Numbered from the stretch's first letter, positions 12,304-22,850 are shown. The stretch: DNA of 64,000 nucleotides from Icerya purchasi (GCA_039619475.1 CM077115.1:299523756-299587755), one strand, 5' to 3'. The notes: generated by a model not told the origin, from the sequence alone. Made by a program: numbers and translations.

Positions 12304-15300
12304 AGAATGTCTATGGAAATGGAGCGGAACGAGAACAAAGAGGAGACAAGAGATCGGATAGAGAGGATGATACTGTCAGAAGTATAAGAAGGAGGAGAGG
12401 AGATGGCTTGAAGAACGCCTTTGGAATCAGAGACAATCAGGAATTTGTGAACTCCACTCGTAGAGGATATGAAATGAATTGCACGAAGAATTGAGATCGA
12501 CTCGGCCGAGAAGATAGAGCAGAAGGAAGGAAGTCTGAAGGACTCAGAGTGTAGGAACGTAGGAGACGTATACGCACCACCCACGCCCCCATCACTCTTG
12601 GAGCCATCCGAGAAGATTAAGGCATGGGAAGGAAAAGAAGAGTTCAGCAGCTGAAAGAATTCGAAGTTGACTACATTGTGAGAGGAACAATTAGCTCGGA
12701 CTGGAAGAGAGGAGAAATTGATGGGGTGCCATATGCTATTAAAGTCGAAAGAAAAGTAAGGAAGACTGTTATAAGAGGAAACGTAGGGAGAAAAATTGGA
12801 AACACGAGCAGCTATATGCGATAAAATCGGAATTCTATGAGGCGCCAAGCGCCAGTGATTTTTGATATAAAGATGGGAAGGGATAATATTGGATGACAAA
12901 ATGGGGAGGCGTTTTATTAAAAATCGATAACCGAGGAGTGAACGACGAATGGAAAGAGGTTGAATGGAAGATTCGGATAGAATCGCAGGAATAGGAGAAG
13001 ATCTTAAAGCGCCAATGCATAGGCGAAGGCAGGAATTCTGAATTGCGTCAAGTTTCGAAAGGAGTGACTTGGAGGCACTGCCATAAATGAAGGAACAATA
13101 GTCGAGTTTGGACCGAATAATCGATTTATATAGAATTAATAGAATGCACGGGTCTCCACCCCATCTGAGTGGTGATAAAGATTTGAGGAGATTAAGTCTT
13201 TTGATCGAGGAATTATAGATATAATTAATATGTTCATGAAATGTAAGGCGACTATTTAAGAAAATACCTAGATAACATATGGAATTAACAGTGGGAATAG
13301 GTGTACCAGATACGCTGATGTTTATAAAAGCACGATTAAACGGGCGGGGAGCAAAAATTATAAAGGAAGACTTGGAAGGGGAAAGAGAGAGGTGGAGTGT
13401 AGATAGAGCATTGCTAAGATGGGACAATGAATGGTTTAACTCGTTGGTGGCAGAGGACAGATCATCTGAGGTGGAATAAACTAAAATGTCATCAGCAAAA
13501 AGGAGGGAGAAAGAGGGAATAGGAAGCGAAGCAATATCGAAAGAGTAAATATTAAAAAGAGTGGGGCTAAGGCAGGATCCCTGGGGAAGCCCACGATAGA
13601 CGCATCTAGAGGTGGAAAGAGAAGGAGAAAATAGATAAAGAGTTCTATGTTGAAAGAGGTTGAGTATAAGAGAGATAAAAACCGGTGGGAGATTAAGAGA
13701 GAGAAGTTTGGAGCCCAGAGAAGGAAGATGCACATTGTCGAATGCAGAGCAGACATCGACAAAAGAAGCGACAGTAAATTTCTTAGAAAGGAATGATTTA
13801 TAGATATCTGCAAGGAAGGTACTGATACAATCTACCGGGCCAAGCCCAGGGCGAAAACCGAACATATTAGAAGGAACTAGATTATTATGCTCAAGCCACC
13901 AAACAAGACGGTTGTTTATTAAACCTTCAAAGAGTTTGCGCAGACATGAGGCTAGGGAGATAGGACGGAAGGAACACTGATTTTTTTTCGGAATTGGAAT
14001 GACGATGAAATCATTCCAAGACTCAGGAGTAAATCCAGAGAGTAGGAAAGAGTTGAAGATATTCAGAAGGAAGAGCAGCGAGGAAGGAGAGAGTTTTTTA
14101 AGAATAGGGAAAGAAAGACCGTCCAAGCCGGGAGCAGAAGGAGAGGTTTTGTTAAGAACGGACAAGAGTTCCTCGTAGCGGAAAGCGGACGATAGGAAAT
14201 GAGGTTCTGAGGAATTTGGGAGCGAAGGAATGATCGATTCCTCGAAAGTGGGGACATACGGAGGAGCAATAGAGTCCAAGAAAGAGTGAAGTTCAGGCAA
14301 AGAAGGATGGGAGAAGTGGGGACGCTCAGAAAGAGGAGATCTGAACGCTTTTGTCATTTTCCATATCTTAGAGAGAGACGTATTTCTAGAGAAAGATGAA
14401 CAAAATGATTTCTTGGCAGATTTTGAAATGTACCGAGCTTTTGCGTTGGCTTCTTTGTGAGCTAAAAAGTTGGATATTGAGGAACAAGAACGAAAGGCTT
14501 TGAAGGTAGCGGTGCTTCTTTGGAAGGCAACTTTACACTCTTCATTCCACCAAAAAGAGGAGGCACAAGAGGTAGAACGACCGCGCGAAAAGGAAGAAGG
14601 AGGGGAGGAAGCGGAAAGAGCAGAATATAGAGATTGAATGAAGAAGTTGTACTGGGATGACGGGTCGGGAAAATCCAGAATAAGGGGGAGTGAGGAATCC
14701 ACCAAAGATCGGAATTTAGTCCAATCTGTTTTGGAGAGAAGCCAGTGAGGAGCGTGCAAGGGCCTGAAAGGTTTAGAAGGAAGAGCGTTGTTGAGAGCTA
14801 GGAGAATGGGGAGATGATCACTACCAAAAGTGCCGTCGAGAGTTCTCCAGGAGCTTACAAGACCAAGATTCGGAGATGAAAACGAGAGGTCGATTGCACT
14901 AGAAGAAGATGGATGTTTGAAGAAAGTAGGAGAACGATCGTTGTGGAGAAAAAGATTATGGTTTAGGATGAGATTTTCCAGAGTCACACCGTTAGGATTG
15001 CGCCCTGTGCAGCCCCACATAGGAGAGTGCGCATTCCAGTCTCCACCAATAATAAATGGATCAGATAGGGATGAAAGGAATGAAGACAAAGGAAGACTAG
15101 AGACGCTGGAGTTGGGAGGGATGTACACGCAAGCAATATGTAAAGGATTCGGGAGAAGATTTTCAAGTGAAATGTGGATCATGTTAGGGTGGTTGGGAAG
15201 GGGCGGAGGAAGAAATGGGATATTGTGGGTGTGATAGGATAGATCGTGTCTAATTAAAATCGCAACGCCACCATACCCATCCATACGGTCAGATCGAACT

Positions 15301-15467
15301 AGAGAATAACCTTTGAAATCAAGAGATGAGGAGGATTTAAGCCAAGTTTCAGATAACAGCGCTACATGGATATTGTAGAAGTCTAATAGACATTCTACAC
15401 TTAGTTTATTAGCTCGTAAGCTGCGGCAATTCCATTGAAGGGTGTTTAAGGCGCAAGACCGCGACAT
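12261..15467 (-). CDS. Family B ORF2: endonuclease, reverse transcriptase, RNase H
   Basis: The open frame runs from 15557, but I place the start at 15467 (MSRSCALNTLQWNCRSL), because the preceding 30 residues are low-complexity leucine. Counting from 15557, the APE-type endonuclease has N at about residue 44, SETWL at 69-73, GGDWNAH at 171-177, SAIDLSF near 220 and GSDHLP at 245-250. The reverse transcriptase has FVDVCSAFD at about 599-607, GLPQG at 656-660 and the catalytic FADD at 687-690. RNase H carries SDGSK at 984-988, SAES near 1017-1020 and SDSKG at 1043-1047. The enzyme would nick target DNA and copy its own RNA at the nick. The frame ends early, in the last RNase H motif, through a frameshift. 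The protein is unusually serine/leucine-rich, reflecting the pyrimidine-rich coding strand. All visible catalytic residues of the first two domains are intact. Confidence 0.92.
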   Translation of the reverse strand: MSRSCALNTLQWNCRSLRANKLSVECLLDFYNIHVALLSETWLKSSSSLDFKGYSLVRSDRMDGYGGVAILIRHDLSYHTHNIPFLPPPLPNHPNMIHISLENLLPNPLHIACVYIPPNSSVSSLPLSSFLSSLSDPFIIGGDWNAHSPMWGCTGRNPNGVTLENLILNHNLFLHNDRSPTFFKHPSSSSAIDLSFSSPNLGLVSSWRTLDGTFGSDHLPILLALNNALPSKPFRPLHAPHWLLSKTDWTKFRSLVDSSLPLILDFPDPSSQYNFFIQSLYSALSASSPPSSFSRGRSTSCASSFWWNEECKVAFQRSTATFKAFRSCSSISNFLAHKEANAKARYISKSAKKSFCSSFSRNTSLSKIWKMTKAFRSPLSERPHFSHPSLPELHSFLDSIAPPYVPTFEESIIPSLPNSSEPHFLSSAFRYEELLSVLNKTSPSAPGLDGLSFPILKKLSPSSLLFLLNIFNSFLLSGFTPESWNDFIVIPIPKKNQCSFRPISLASCLRKLFEGLINNRLVWWLEHNNLVPSNMFGFRPGLGPVDCISTFLADIYKSFLSKKFTVASFVDVCSAFDNVHLPSLGSKLLSLNLPPVFISLILNLFQHRTLYLFSPSLSTSRCVYRGLPQGSCLSPTLFNIYSFDIASLPIPSFSLLFADDILVYSTSDDLSSATNELNHSLSHLSNALSTLHLSLSPSKSSFIIFAPRPFNRAFINISVSGTPIPTVNSICYLGIFLNSRLTFHEHINYIYNSSIKRLNLLKSLSPLRWGGDPCILLILYKSIIRSKLDYCSFIYGSASKSLLSKLDAIQNSCLRLCIGALRSSPIPAILSESSIQPLSIRRSLLGYRFLIKRLPILSSNIIPSHLYIKNHWRLAPHRIPILSHIAARVSNFSPYVSSYNSLPYFSFDFNSIWHPINFSSLPVRANCSSHNVVNFEFFQLLNSSFPSHALIFSDGSKSDGGVGGAYTSPTFLHSESFRLPSFCSIFSAESISILRAIHFISSTSGVHKFLIVSDSKGVLQAISSPPSYTSDSIILSIRSLVSSLFSFRSISIDILCIPILREMTQLTL

Positions 15468-15735
15468 TCTAGTTAAAAGGAGAAGAGGAATTAAAAGAAT
15501 GAGAAAAAGTAGCGGGAGAAGATAGAGCTGAAATTGAAGTAAAAGAAAGGAGGGCAAGGATAATAGGAAGGGTATAATAAATGAGAGGAGATCGCTTGTA
15601 GACGATCTTCCAACTTAAAGGAGAAGTTGACAATGGAAAAAAGAGTAGAAGAGAGAAGACGTGTCCGAAATTGGATACAGGCAAAATTGAAGATACCTCA
15701 CCATTAGCGGTACCGTCAGTAATTAAAAATAAACC

Positions 15736-15866
15736 GGAGAAGTACCTGCACGAACTGGGTTGATGGCCAGTTTGTAGGCCTCCTTCCGACATAGTGTTGA
15801 AAAAGAGACGAGAGAAATACCTGCACGAACTGGGTTGACGACCAGTTTGTAGGCTTCCTTCCATAA
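15736..15866 (-). repeat. Tandem repeat in the ORF1-ORF2 spacer of family B
   Basis: Two copies of a roughly 55-bp block lie 75 bp apart (tacctgcacgaactgggttg starts at 15743 and 15818). They share cctgcacgaactgggttga and ccagtttgtaggc with a few substitutions. The 75-bp spacing is a multiple of three. They lie between ORF1 and ORF2 and could be a structured RNA element or simply a duplication. Confidence 0.9.
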
Positions 15867-16069
15867 TGATATAGCTATGTAGCATGAAGGAAAAATGGAA
15901 TAAAATTCGAACTAAGGAAAGTTTTGAGTTGATGATTCCTGAGCGAACAGTTATCCTTGGCGAAACGGACGCAAAAGAAAAAAGGAGAAATAAGAGTAAC
16001 AAGTATAGAATGGGATGCTGGAAGATGGTCAAAAAGGAGAAAGAAAGAACAAAGGATGAAAGAGGTGGT

Positions 16070-16616
16070 CTAGTTGAAATGAACGTGATTGGATAGGAAG
16101 GCTGAAAGATTATCAAGGAATGAGGAGGAGGAGGATATGTTAAAGGAGGCAAGGAGTTCCATGATAGCTGCGGAAATATGGGAGACAACAAAGGAAGAAT
16201 CGTTTAGAGAGGAATTAGGAGAAAGAATAGGAGGAACTGGTAAGGGACTGGAAGATATGGGGGGGTTGGATTGGGGGGAGTCGTTGTAATTCAGTGCACA
16301 ACCATTTAGTGGTAAATGAGAGTAAAGGGATGGAACGAAAGGAAATTGAGGAGAAGGCTTTGAGTAGGATTTGGGTTTGGAAGTTTTGTGGAAAGTGGGG
16401 GATTTGGGACGTGGAAGAGAAGGGAATTTAGAAGTTTTTGGGGAGACGTTTAGAGAGGAAATAGGGGCTGCGGCGCGATTAGCATAGGAGAAGGCTGGAG
16501 AGGCGGAACTGGAGGATTTAATTTTAACGGCTTCGTGAAAGGAGATGTTCTCGAAAGCCATGATTCTTTTTATGTCCTTCTGCCGCTGCCATTCGGGACA
16601 GGCTCGATCGGAAGCG
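16070..16616 (-). pseudogene. Family B ORF1 (gag), C-terminal part, 5'-truncated
   Basis: This frame runs in from the truncated end at 16616 without a stop to 16070. The first methionine is at 16561, but upstream codons are open and read ACPEWQRQKDIKRI before MAFENISFHEAVK. That is the classic stretch after the last zinc knuckle of I/Jockey-type gag proteins. The rest is Ser/Pro-rich and ends with SHISAAIMELLASFNI and LDNLSAFLSNHVHFN. ORF1 protein binds the element RNA and accompanies it to the target. The zinc knuckles themselves are lost with the 5' truncation. Confidence 0.8.
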
Positions 16617-17049
16617 CTAATGTAAACATTTTCACTTTCGTAGATGATATTGCAATAATAATAGCCCAGATAGATAAGAATGAAAATGTATTGGAAAATA
16701 AATTTTACCAGGTTTATACAGAAATCTCGAAATTGTTAGAACAATACAATTTAAATACTAACGAATCTAAGTTAACTTACATGTTGTTTAACAAAAACTT
16801 AAAAGATGAAAGATTAAATTTGCTCCAATACGGATTAAATATTGGTATGGTTAGTCAAACCAAATACTTAGGTATAATAATAGACAATAACTTGGAAATT
16901 TTATAATCATTTTCACTAAAAATAAATACATTTTTAATTGTATTTAACAAATTATTATATATAATAATAATAACCGATTAAATTACAAGAAGGGAATAAT
17001 AACATTACATAAAAGCGTAATATTGCCTAACATACTTTATGGTAGTGTA

Positions 17050-17080
<31 letters not shown>

Positions 17081-17341
17081 TTTTAAAAATTAAAATATTT
17101 TAAAATATATTAAAAAGTTTTCAGAGAACTATTGCAATAAAAATGAGCTTATAGAACTACAAGCTACACGGAAAGCACCGTCATTGCAAATATTAAACCA
17201 TTAACTTACGAAATACAAAAACATATTAATATATTTTGAATAAAAAATAATATTAAAAATCACGAATTCCATAACGTACAGTATCTTGACCTTACTTCAT
17301 ACACGAACAAACCTCGTTAACGCTTAAACAGTTTAAACACT
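16617..17341 (+). mobile_element. Family A LINE copy 2, right part (RT active site to 3' region)
   Basis: This resumes family A exactly after the family B insertion. NVNIFTFVDDIAIII carries the FVDD active-site motif at about 16622-16665. It continues with KLLEQYNLNTNESKLTYMLFNKNLK and GMVSQTKYLGIIIDNNLE, preserving a stretch that is frameshifted in the complete copy. Further 3' sequence matches 43850-44250 until 17341, where similarity stops abruptly before the family's usual 3' end. A short (TA)n tract lies at 17050-17075. Confidence 0.85.
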
Positions 17342-17364
17342 GGGCTAATCTGAACTATTAGCCC
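17342..17364. repeat. Small perfect hairpin at the broken end of family A copy 2
   Basis: gggctaat and attagccc form an 8-bp stem with a 7-nt loop, immediately at the point where family A similarity ends. It may be a breakpoint feature or chance. Confidence 0.6.
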
Positions 17365-19565
17365 GAGAGAATGAACTTAACATAGCGCGGTTAATACATA
17401 AAATTGCGTGATTATTGTAAAATCATTTATTTTCGGTTTCGTATAATGAAGAACACGAGAAAACACGTGATTAGTGAAATTTCTAGAAATTCACAATCCA
17501 TTATCCGTTCCAACCTGCGCGGCTAGCTAAGCGCGAAAAAAATAAATACGCACAAAGCGCGCTCGATTATTATGATGTATTTAACGTTCTGCTAGAGTCT
17601 GACATAATTTACAACCGCCGATGATCCTGCTGAGTAATTTTCCGCCTCTACCTGTATAAAATCGATGGCACCTTAAGAAGATGAACGCAAAATAGTATTA
17701 TTAATACACGAGAATCAGCGAGTGAAAAAATACAAAGAAAAACCAGCAAAATTGCTTCTGGAAATTCTATCAGCGCGGGGTGGTATATTTGCTCGTTGTA
17801 ATCAGTGGTCGTTAATATATTTTTGCCCGCGAAAATGTTGGAAAATTCCGAAATCGCCAGTGTGATATTTTAATGTGTTTGTACTTTCTTCACACTCAGA
17901 ACTGAACGCTAAATCGTAATCAAAAACAACTTTCTAGCGTTTCTCGGTCAAAAGAAAAGGCAAAGGAAAAATCAAACGGCCGCTGATTTATTGAATTTAA
18001 ACGGAGATGATGTAAATAAAAACGATACAAGATTAATGAAGCGTTCGGAAAAGTTCGAGCGCTGACAGAAAGAATGAATGTCCTGACGCGGGCTAGAGCC
18101 ATTGTGAAAATTACATTAACATAACGTTCGATCTAATCCAACGTAAGAGCGGACAACGAAAGGATAGGCTCGTTCTTTCGGGAGAAGAATCGAGTTAGTA
18201 GATGGGGGCGGCAGCAGCGAGGCTAGGTGAAAATCAACGAGCTAACAGAAGAAACGGAGTGATGAAAATGAACTGGCCGCGGTCGGCGAACAACCAGGAC
18301 GTAAATCAGATTTTCGTCGCGTCGGGCTGTTCTTGTAAGTTAACCGATTGCGCGGAATGACTGTTGAATAACAGACGCCGGCGAATTACTGTGATTATTC
18401 GTTCTAGAACAAGCCACTCGCGAAAATTGACCTGTCAAAAGGAAAAACTCGCTGCAACAACTCAATTTCCTGCACCCGCCCCCAACCCCCCCCCCTCGTC
18501 ACCCGGAAAAAAACAATCCTCCGGCAACAATGTATGTTGCCTTCGACCAACAGCAGCAGCAGCAGCAGCAAATTCCATTCGTGTCTCTCTGCGCGATCTT
18601 CGACCAACTCGCCGCTGACGCGTTCCTCGGCTCGCTGGAAATTCTTCACAGCCCGATGATACCCCCGTCGCTGGAAACCGAATCATTTTACTCATTTGCT
18701 GCTTCGTCGGAACAGGGGGATTCCGCGGATGAGAGTTTCGGTGGCGCGCAATTGCGAAGCTTTCGCCGGTTTTTTGTTTTTGTTGCCGTTCCAGGAAATC
18801 ATCTGGCAGCCGGCACTTGCCGACACGTCGTAGATGGAGATTTACATGGTCCGCTCGTTCTTTGTGGCTTACACCTTCTTCTCTCTATTATTTCCGTTAG
18901 CGCAGAACGTGCTTGAAGAAGGTTCGCGACGTACCGGAATTTTCAGCGAGCGTTATTATTTTTCGGGCACTGGAAAACACGAAAGAAGAAAACACATTTC
19001 GTCGAATAGCGAGCACGTTTTCCAGCCCTAGCCGCATCAGTTTTCGTTCGTTGCGTTTACAATGATTATAGTGTGCTGATAAAAAAACAAAAAACAAAAA
19101 AAATCAAAAAACAAAAGAAATATGCGCATATCTATATAATATATTAGGTTTTCGTTGTTAACAAAACGGCGAGACAAGCGCAAAATTGGTTGATAATTTT
19201 TTTTATTCCATATTTTAAACGCTAGTGTGTTCAAATCACATTAAACATGTCGACTACAATGGGGATGGTATATATTAATTCGTAAAATACATGTAAGTGT
19301 CAACGGATTGATATGAAAAGAGGAAAAAGTTTGAAATATTCTAAACGATTAGTAAATTAAATAGAGATTCGACGTAATTAAGTTCATTATTATTTAACGT
19401 TTGCGTATTAATAATGTTCATATTTATTTACACCGCGCATCTGAAAGAAATTTAATTATTGATTATTTTAATCATCCCTTTAAATCTCATTAACAGTCCT
19501 ACAAAGAAAGACCGAGAATTAAAAGCAAAATAGTTACGAGATGAGAAAGGCCTTGGATTCTTTTT
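17365..19565. other. Unique DNA with a GC-richer island and a CAG run
   Basis: No transposon similarity was seen. The stretch from about 18150 to 18900 is clearly richer in G+C and CG dinucleotides than its surroundings. It contains seven CAG-type repeats (18551-18570) and several short overlapping open frames on both strands. One short + frame from 18846 starts with a hydrophobic leader-like MVRSFFVAYTFFSLLFPLA and stops at 19031. None can be called a gene. A promoter or 5' exon of a flanking gene is one possible reading. Confidence 0.4.
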
Positions 19566-22465
19566 GATACTGAAAATATCGCAAATCGCTGGAAAGAATA
19601 TATAGAAGAGTTATCATACGGTGTGGCGAGGAGATAATGAATACGAAAGAATAGGTCAAAGATGAAATTATAGCAAAATGCGAAAAGGCGGCCGAAAATT
19701 TACACGAGATAATTCGAAATAACCGTGAAATCGTTCAAAGAAACCAGAAGGAGTAGATGAAATACTAGTGGAAATTCTAAAATGTGCAATGTCGAGAATG
19801 GAAAAAGCGCCACCTCAAAAGGCTGCTAGCTACGAAAACGGCATAAACGATTATTACGCCACTAGAAAGTGGATGTGAATGCGCTATTTACAGAGCTATT
19901 GCAGCTTTTGTCGTACGCTTCGAAACGCTTATTAAACATTGTAAAAAATAGACTGAATATTGAAGAAAGCCTAGGAGATTAGTCTTGATTTAGGAAAGGA
20001 AAAGGGGCCAGAGAATTGAAATTCATATTAGAAAAACGATCGGAGGTGAGAATATAACTTTCATAGACCTAGAAAAAGATTTCGACAACGTTGACTGGAA
20101 AATGTTATTTAGAAAAAAATTAAAAGAAACGAATGTAGACTGGAAGGTTAATATTAAATATAAGTCACAAACAACGATAATGCATAAGTGGACACACAAA
20201 CTAGAAGTTAAAATGAAGTTCGAGCAAGGACGTTCTCTGTATCTATTTAATGAATGCATACCAATTCAAAAGATGAAATAGAAAACCTAAAGGAGTGAAA
20301 GTAAATGACATATACAAATTGTGCATACGTTTCGCGAATGATATTGTGCTCTATTAGCGGAGTCAGAGTAGAACATGAATAAGATGCTAGCAATTTTGTC
20401 AGAAGAGCAGTGGCGGCTCGTGACAAGTAAATCTGGGGGGCTCTAATGTAAAATTACAATAATTTAAAAAGTGTAATAACATAAACTTATCTTGCTTTTT
20501 TGTCTACATTTTAAACTAAATAAAACTGGTTTAATGCATTCAAGTTCTGATTTAATTAAAAAAAAAGATGTGAATGCATTTTGTATTTAGATTGAAATTT
20601 ATTAAATAATATTTTCTAATCTTTTCCTTATATAATGTACAATCCTTTGTGTTAAGTAAGTTTCACTGTTGACGTGTCCACAAAAAAAAAAAAAAAAAAA
20701 AAATTACATGTGGCATAATTTTGTGAAATAAGGTAAGCCAAAATATAAAATCCTGGTCTTCTAAGGTTCTTCGTAAACTATATATGCTCCTTGCATGTAA
20801 TATTTTTATTACATTTTTCTTTTAGTTCTTCGAAATATTCTATTCATTTTTCTCGATTTTCGAAAACAATATTCACTGTACGCATATTATAGTTCCAACG
20901 TGTATTCTAGGTAATTTCCGATTTACAATTTCTTGCAGTAGATCACATCTATGAGCAGAATTTGAAAAAAAGCTTGCTACAGCGGACAAATTTGAAAAAA
21001 AGATTTTAATTTTAGAATCCTGGCTTGTTGCTTTTTGCATAATTAAATTCAACTGGTGCGCATAACAATGAATAAAATGACAGTCAGTATTTATATTTTT
21101 GTTTTATCTTCGCCTATACGCCATTTGTAGAATCGCTCATTATGCTCCATCGTAAGTTTAAGTAATTAGCTTAAAAGGTTAGTCCCTCCAATTAATTTAT
21201 CTAATTCAGTTTCTAAAATGTTGAACGTTTGAAAAATCACCGTGTAAAGCAAGTGTCGACAAAAAGCAGTGCTTCTTGCATTCAAAAGTAACAAAATCCA
21301 GATTGCAAAATGTATTATTTAAAGAAGAAAAGCAAGGATAGAAATAGAACAAAAAAAGCAGCAAATTAAAACAGTGCGCTTCACCGGATAAACGGACGAC
21401 GTAGCGCGCGACGCGGATGTATTGTTAAAACCGGCTATAATCACGTGTAAAATTGACGAGGGCTCACTTTTCGAGAGCCCTCAGACGCCTTTAAGTTACG
21501 CTCGGGAAACTTCGGCTTTATTCGTTTTTCGTGTGTATTTTATATGCGGCTTGGAGGCTCAAATATTCTGAGCCCACGTACTATATTATTGGTTGTTAAT
21601 ATCATGTGATCAAAAAATCAGCTGTTAACGACCTTGACAGTATACTACACTACGAGTGGATCGTACAGTTCCAGCGCAGTAAGCATGAACCCGACAACTG
21701 TTATCGGATGTTTCAGCTGTTCGTTTAACAAATCGTGCAAAATACTTATTTTGCAATTATTTTTAAAATGCACTCTTGCAAAAAAAATTATTTTGAAATA
21801 AAAAATTCGTGACACTGATTTTTTTTCTTGAAGTAATTAAATATTATGTATTTTTTGAAAACACACAGGGAGGCTCGCGCCCTTGAGCCCCCTAGGACGA
21901 GCCGCCCCTGCAGAAGAGCTAGCTAAATATTAATAAAAAGAAAAATAATGAAGATTAGTGTAGAAATGCAAAACCACTGATAAGTATAAAAATAAGTAGG
22001 TCTAAATTAGAGAACAAATTACAGAAACACGTTACCTGAAGTAACAGAGGATAATAGGAGCGTTAAAAAAAGAACAGAACAATCCAAACTAGCATTTAAT
22101 ACTAAAAAAAAATTAATAAGTAAGAGCATATAGACTTTTTCAAAACCAAACGTCCGCAGTGCGTTCAATTACGGTTATGAAATTGCTGTTTAATAGCGTG
22201 AGAAAAAAACATCGCCGAATTCGATAGATACGGCGTAGAATGACAAAAACGTCTTGGAGAGAAGTGAAAACAAATAATGCTGGAAGAAATGGATGGAAAA
22301 AAAGAAGTTTGTTCAACCATATTGATACGCGAAAAATAAAATACTGCCGGGACATATAATAAGAAACCATAATTTCATAAAAAATATAATAGAAGGAAAA
22401 ATTATAAGAACAAGGTATAGAATATAAATAAATATCGAGAACTTCGAATTATGGCTATCGACGAG
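19566..22465 (+). mobile_element. RTE/L2-type LINE remnant interrupted by a hAT element
   Basis: A decayed endonuclease-reverse transcriptase element on the + strand. ENIANRWKEYIEELS is at about 19575-19620, GVDEILVEILKCA near 19760, the FIDLEKDFDNVDW palm motif at 20060-20100, and a mutated active-site region (RFANDIVL for FADDIVL) near 20330. After the hAT insertion (20408-21910) the frame fragments resume with SKLAFNTKKKLISKSI, SAFNYG, RRMTKTSW and SLFNHIDTRKIKYCR, then FIKNIIEGKIIRTR, the typical C-terminus of this LINE group. The last 260 bp are about 90% identical by eye to 31646-31905. Stops and frameshifts are frequent. Confidence 0.8.
20408..21910 (-). mobile_element. hAT-type DNA transposon, non-functional
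   Basis: A 1503-bp insertion with terminal inverted repeats cagtggcggctcgt (left) and caggggcggctcgt (right, reverse complement), and a perfect 8-bp target duplication cagaagag at 20400-20407 and 21911-21918. An 8-bp duplication and CAG-type ends are diagnostic of hAT. Inverted similarity continues inwards (gggggctc near both ends). Around 20820-21140 the - strand holds shreds of a transposase of the ZMYM1-like hAT group (for example VILFIVMRTS near 21075 and SFFQICPL near 21000), so it is a deletion or decay derivative of an autonomous element. Joining the flanks restores the host LINE frame SEELAKY. Confidence 0.93.
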
Positions 22466-22483
22466 ACACAATGGCTGCATCGA

Positions 22484-22830
22484 TAAGTTGTTGTTGTTGT
22501 TGTATCTATTAACGTGCCGTGTACTGCAACATTGGCCAGAGGCACGGGTGAATGGAGTTTAGATATTATTAAGGATATTGGATAGTCTCAGAAATCTGAA
22601 GAGCAGCTGGACATTCTGTTCATTGTCTTCAAGAATTTCAGATAGGGAACTGGACAGACGTAATTGGGACCGGAATAGATTGAATTTCGGGCAGACTACC
22701 AGAAGATGGCGAGTGGATAAGGGAACAGAGCAAAGGTCACAAGTAGGGGGATCTGAGTTATTTAATACAAATGTCTTTAGTGAATGAAAAAAGCAAAAAA
22801 TGTGATAATTGAATCTTTTCACAAGACGCT
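22484..22830 (-). pseudogene. Family D LINE, 3' end (C-terminal zinc knuckle)
   Basis: The - strand frame 22822-22559 reads CDLCSVPLSTRHLLVVCPKF, a C-x2-C...H...C knuckle at the end of an I/Jockey-type ORF2, followed by the acidic tail LSEILEDNEQNVQLLFRFLRLSNILNNI and a stop. The 3' end carries (CAA)n, seen as (GTT)n at 22487-22503, the type of simple-repeat 3' terminus found in I elements. It abuts the 3' end of the RTE copy. Confidence 0.75.
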
Positions 22831-22850
22831 CTTCTCTGCAAACACTGATT

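Larger units (their letters stand above)
11678..16616 (-). mobile_element. Family B LINE, longest copy (4.9 kb, 5'-truncated in ORF1)
   Basis: This I/R1-like non-LTR retrotransposon is in reverse orientation. It contains the 3' end of ORF1 (16616-16070), a spacer with a tandem repeat, ORF2 (15467-11746, one frameshift), a short 3' UTR and a poly-A tail (T-run 11678-11687). The octamer ctaatgta flanks it at 11670-11677 and 16617-16624. The flanks are adjacent parts of a single family A copy, so both ends are fixed. The left end of ORF1 is cut off just upstream of the gag zinc-knuckle region, the usual result of incomplete reverse transcription. Its near-intact ORF2 makes it the youngest family B copy here. 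Confidence 0.93.

Noticed and set aside
12624..15234. Several + strand frames of 60-134 codons opposite family B ORF2
   Set aside because: They are antisense shadows of a strongly purine-biased strand, with no motifs.
15469..16191. 240-codon open frame on the - strand between the ORF1 and ORF2 of family B
   Set aside because: It overlaps the end of ORF1 and the start of ORF2 in another frame, is Leu/Ser/Pro-rich because the strand is pyrimidine-rich, and crosses the tandem repeat. Its length is explained by composition.
18530..18916. + strand 128-codon frame with a polyglutamine stretch
   Set aside because: The glutamines come from the CAG run. Other frames on both strands are open here too, there are no splice or motif signals, and the rest of the translation is not recognisable.
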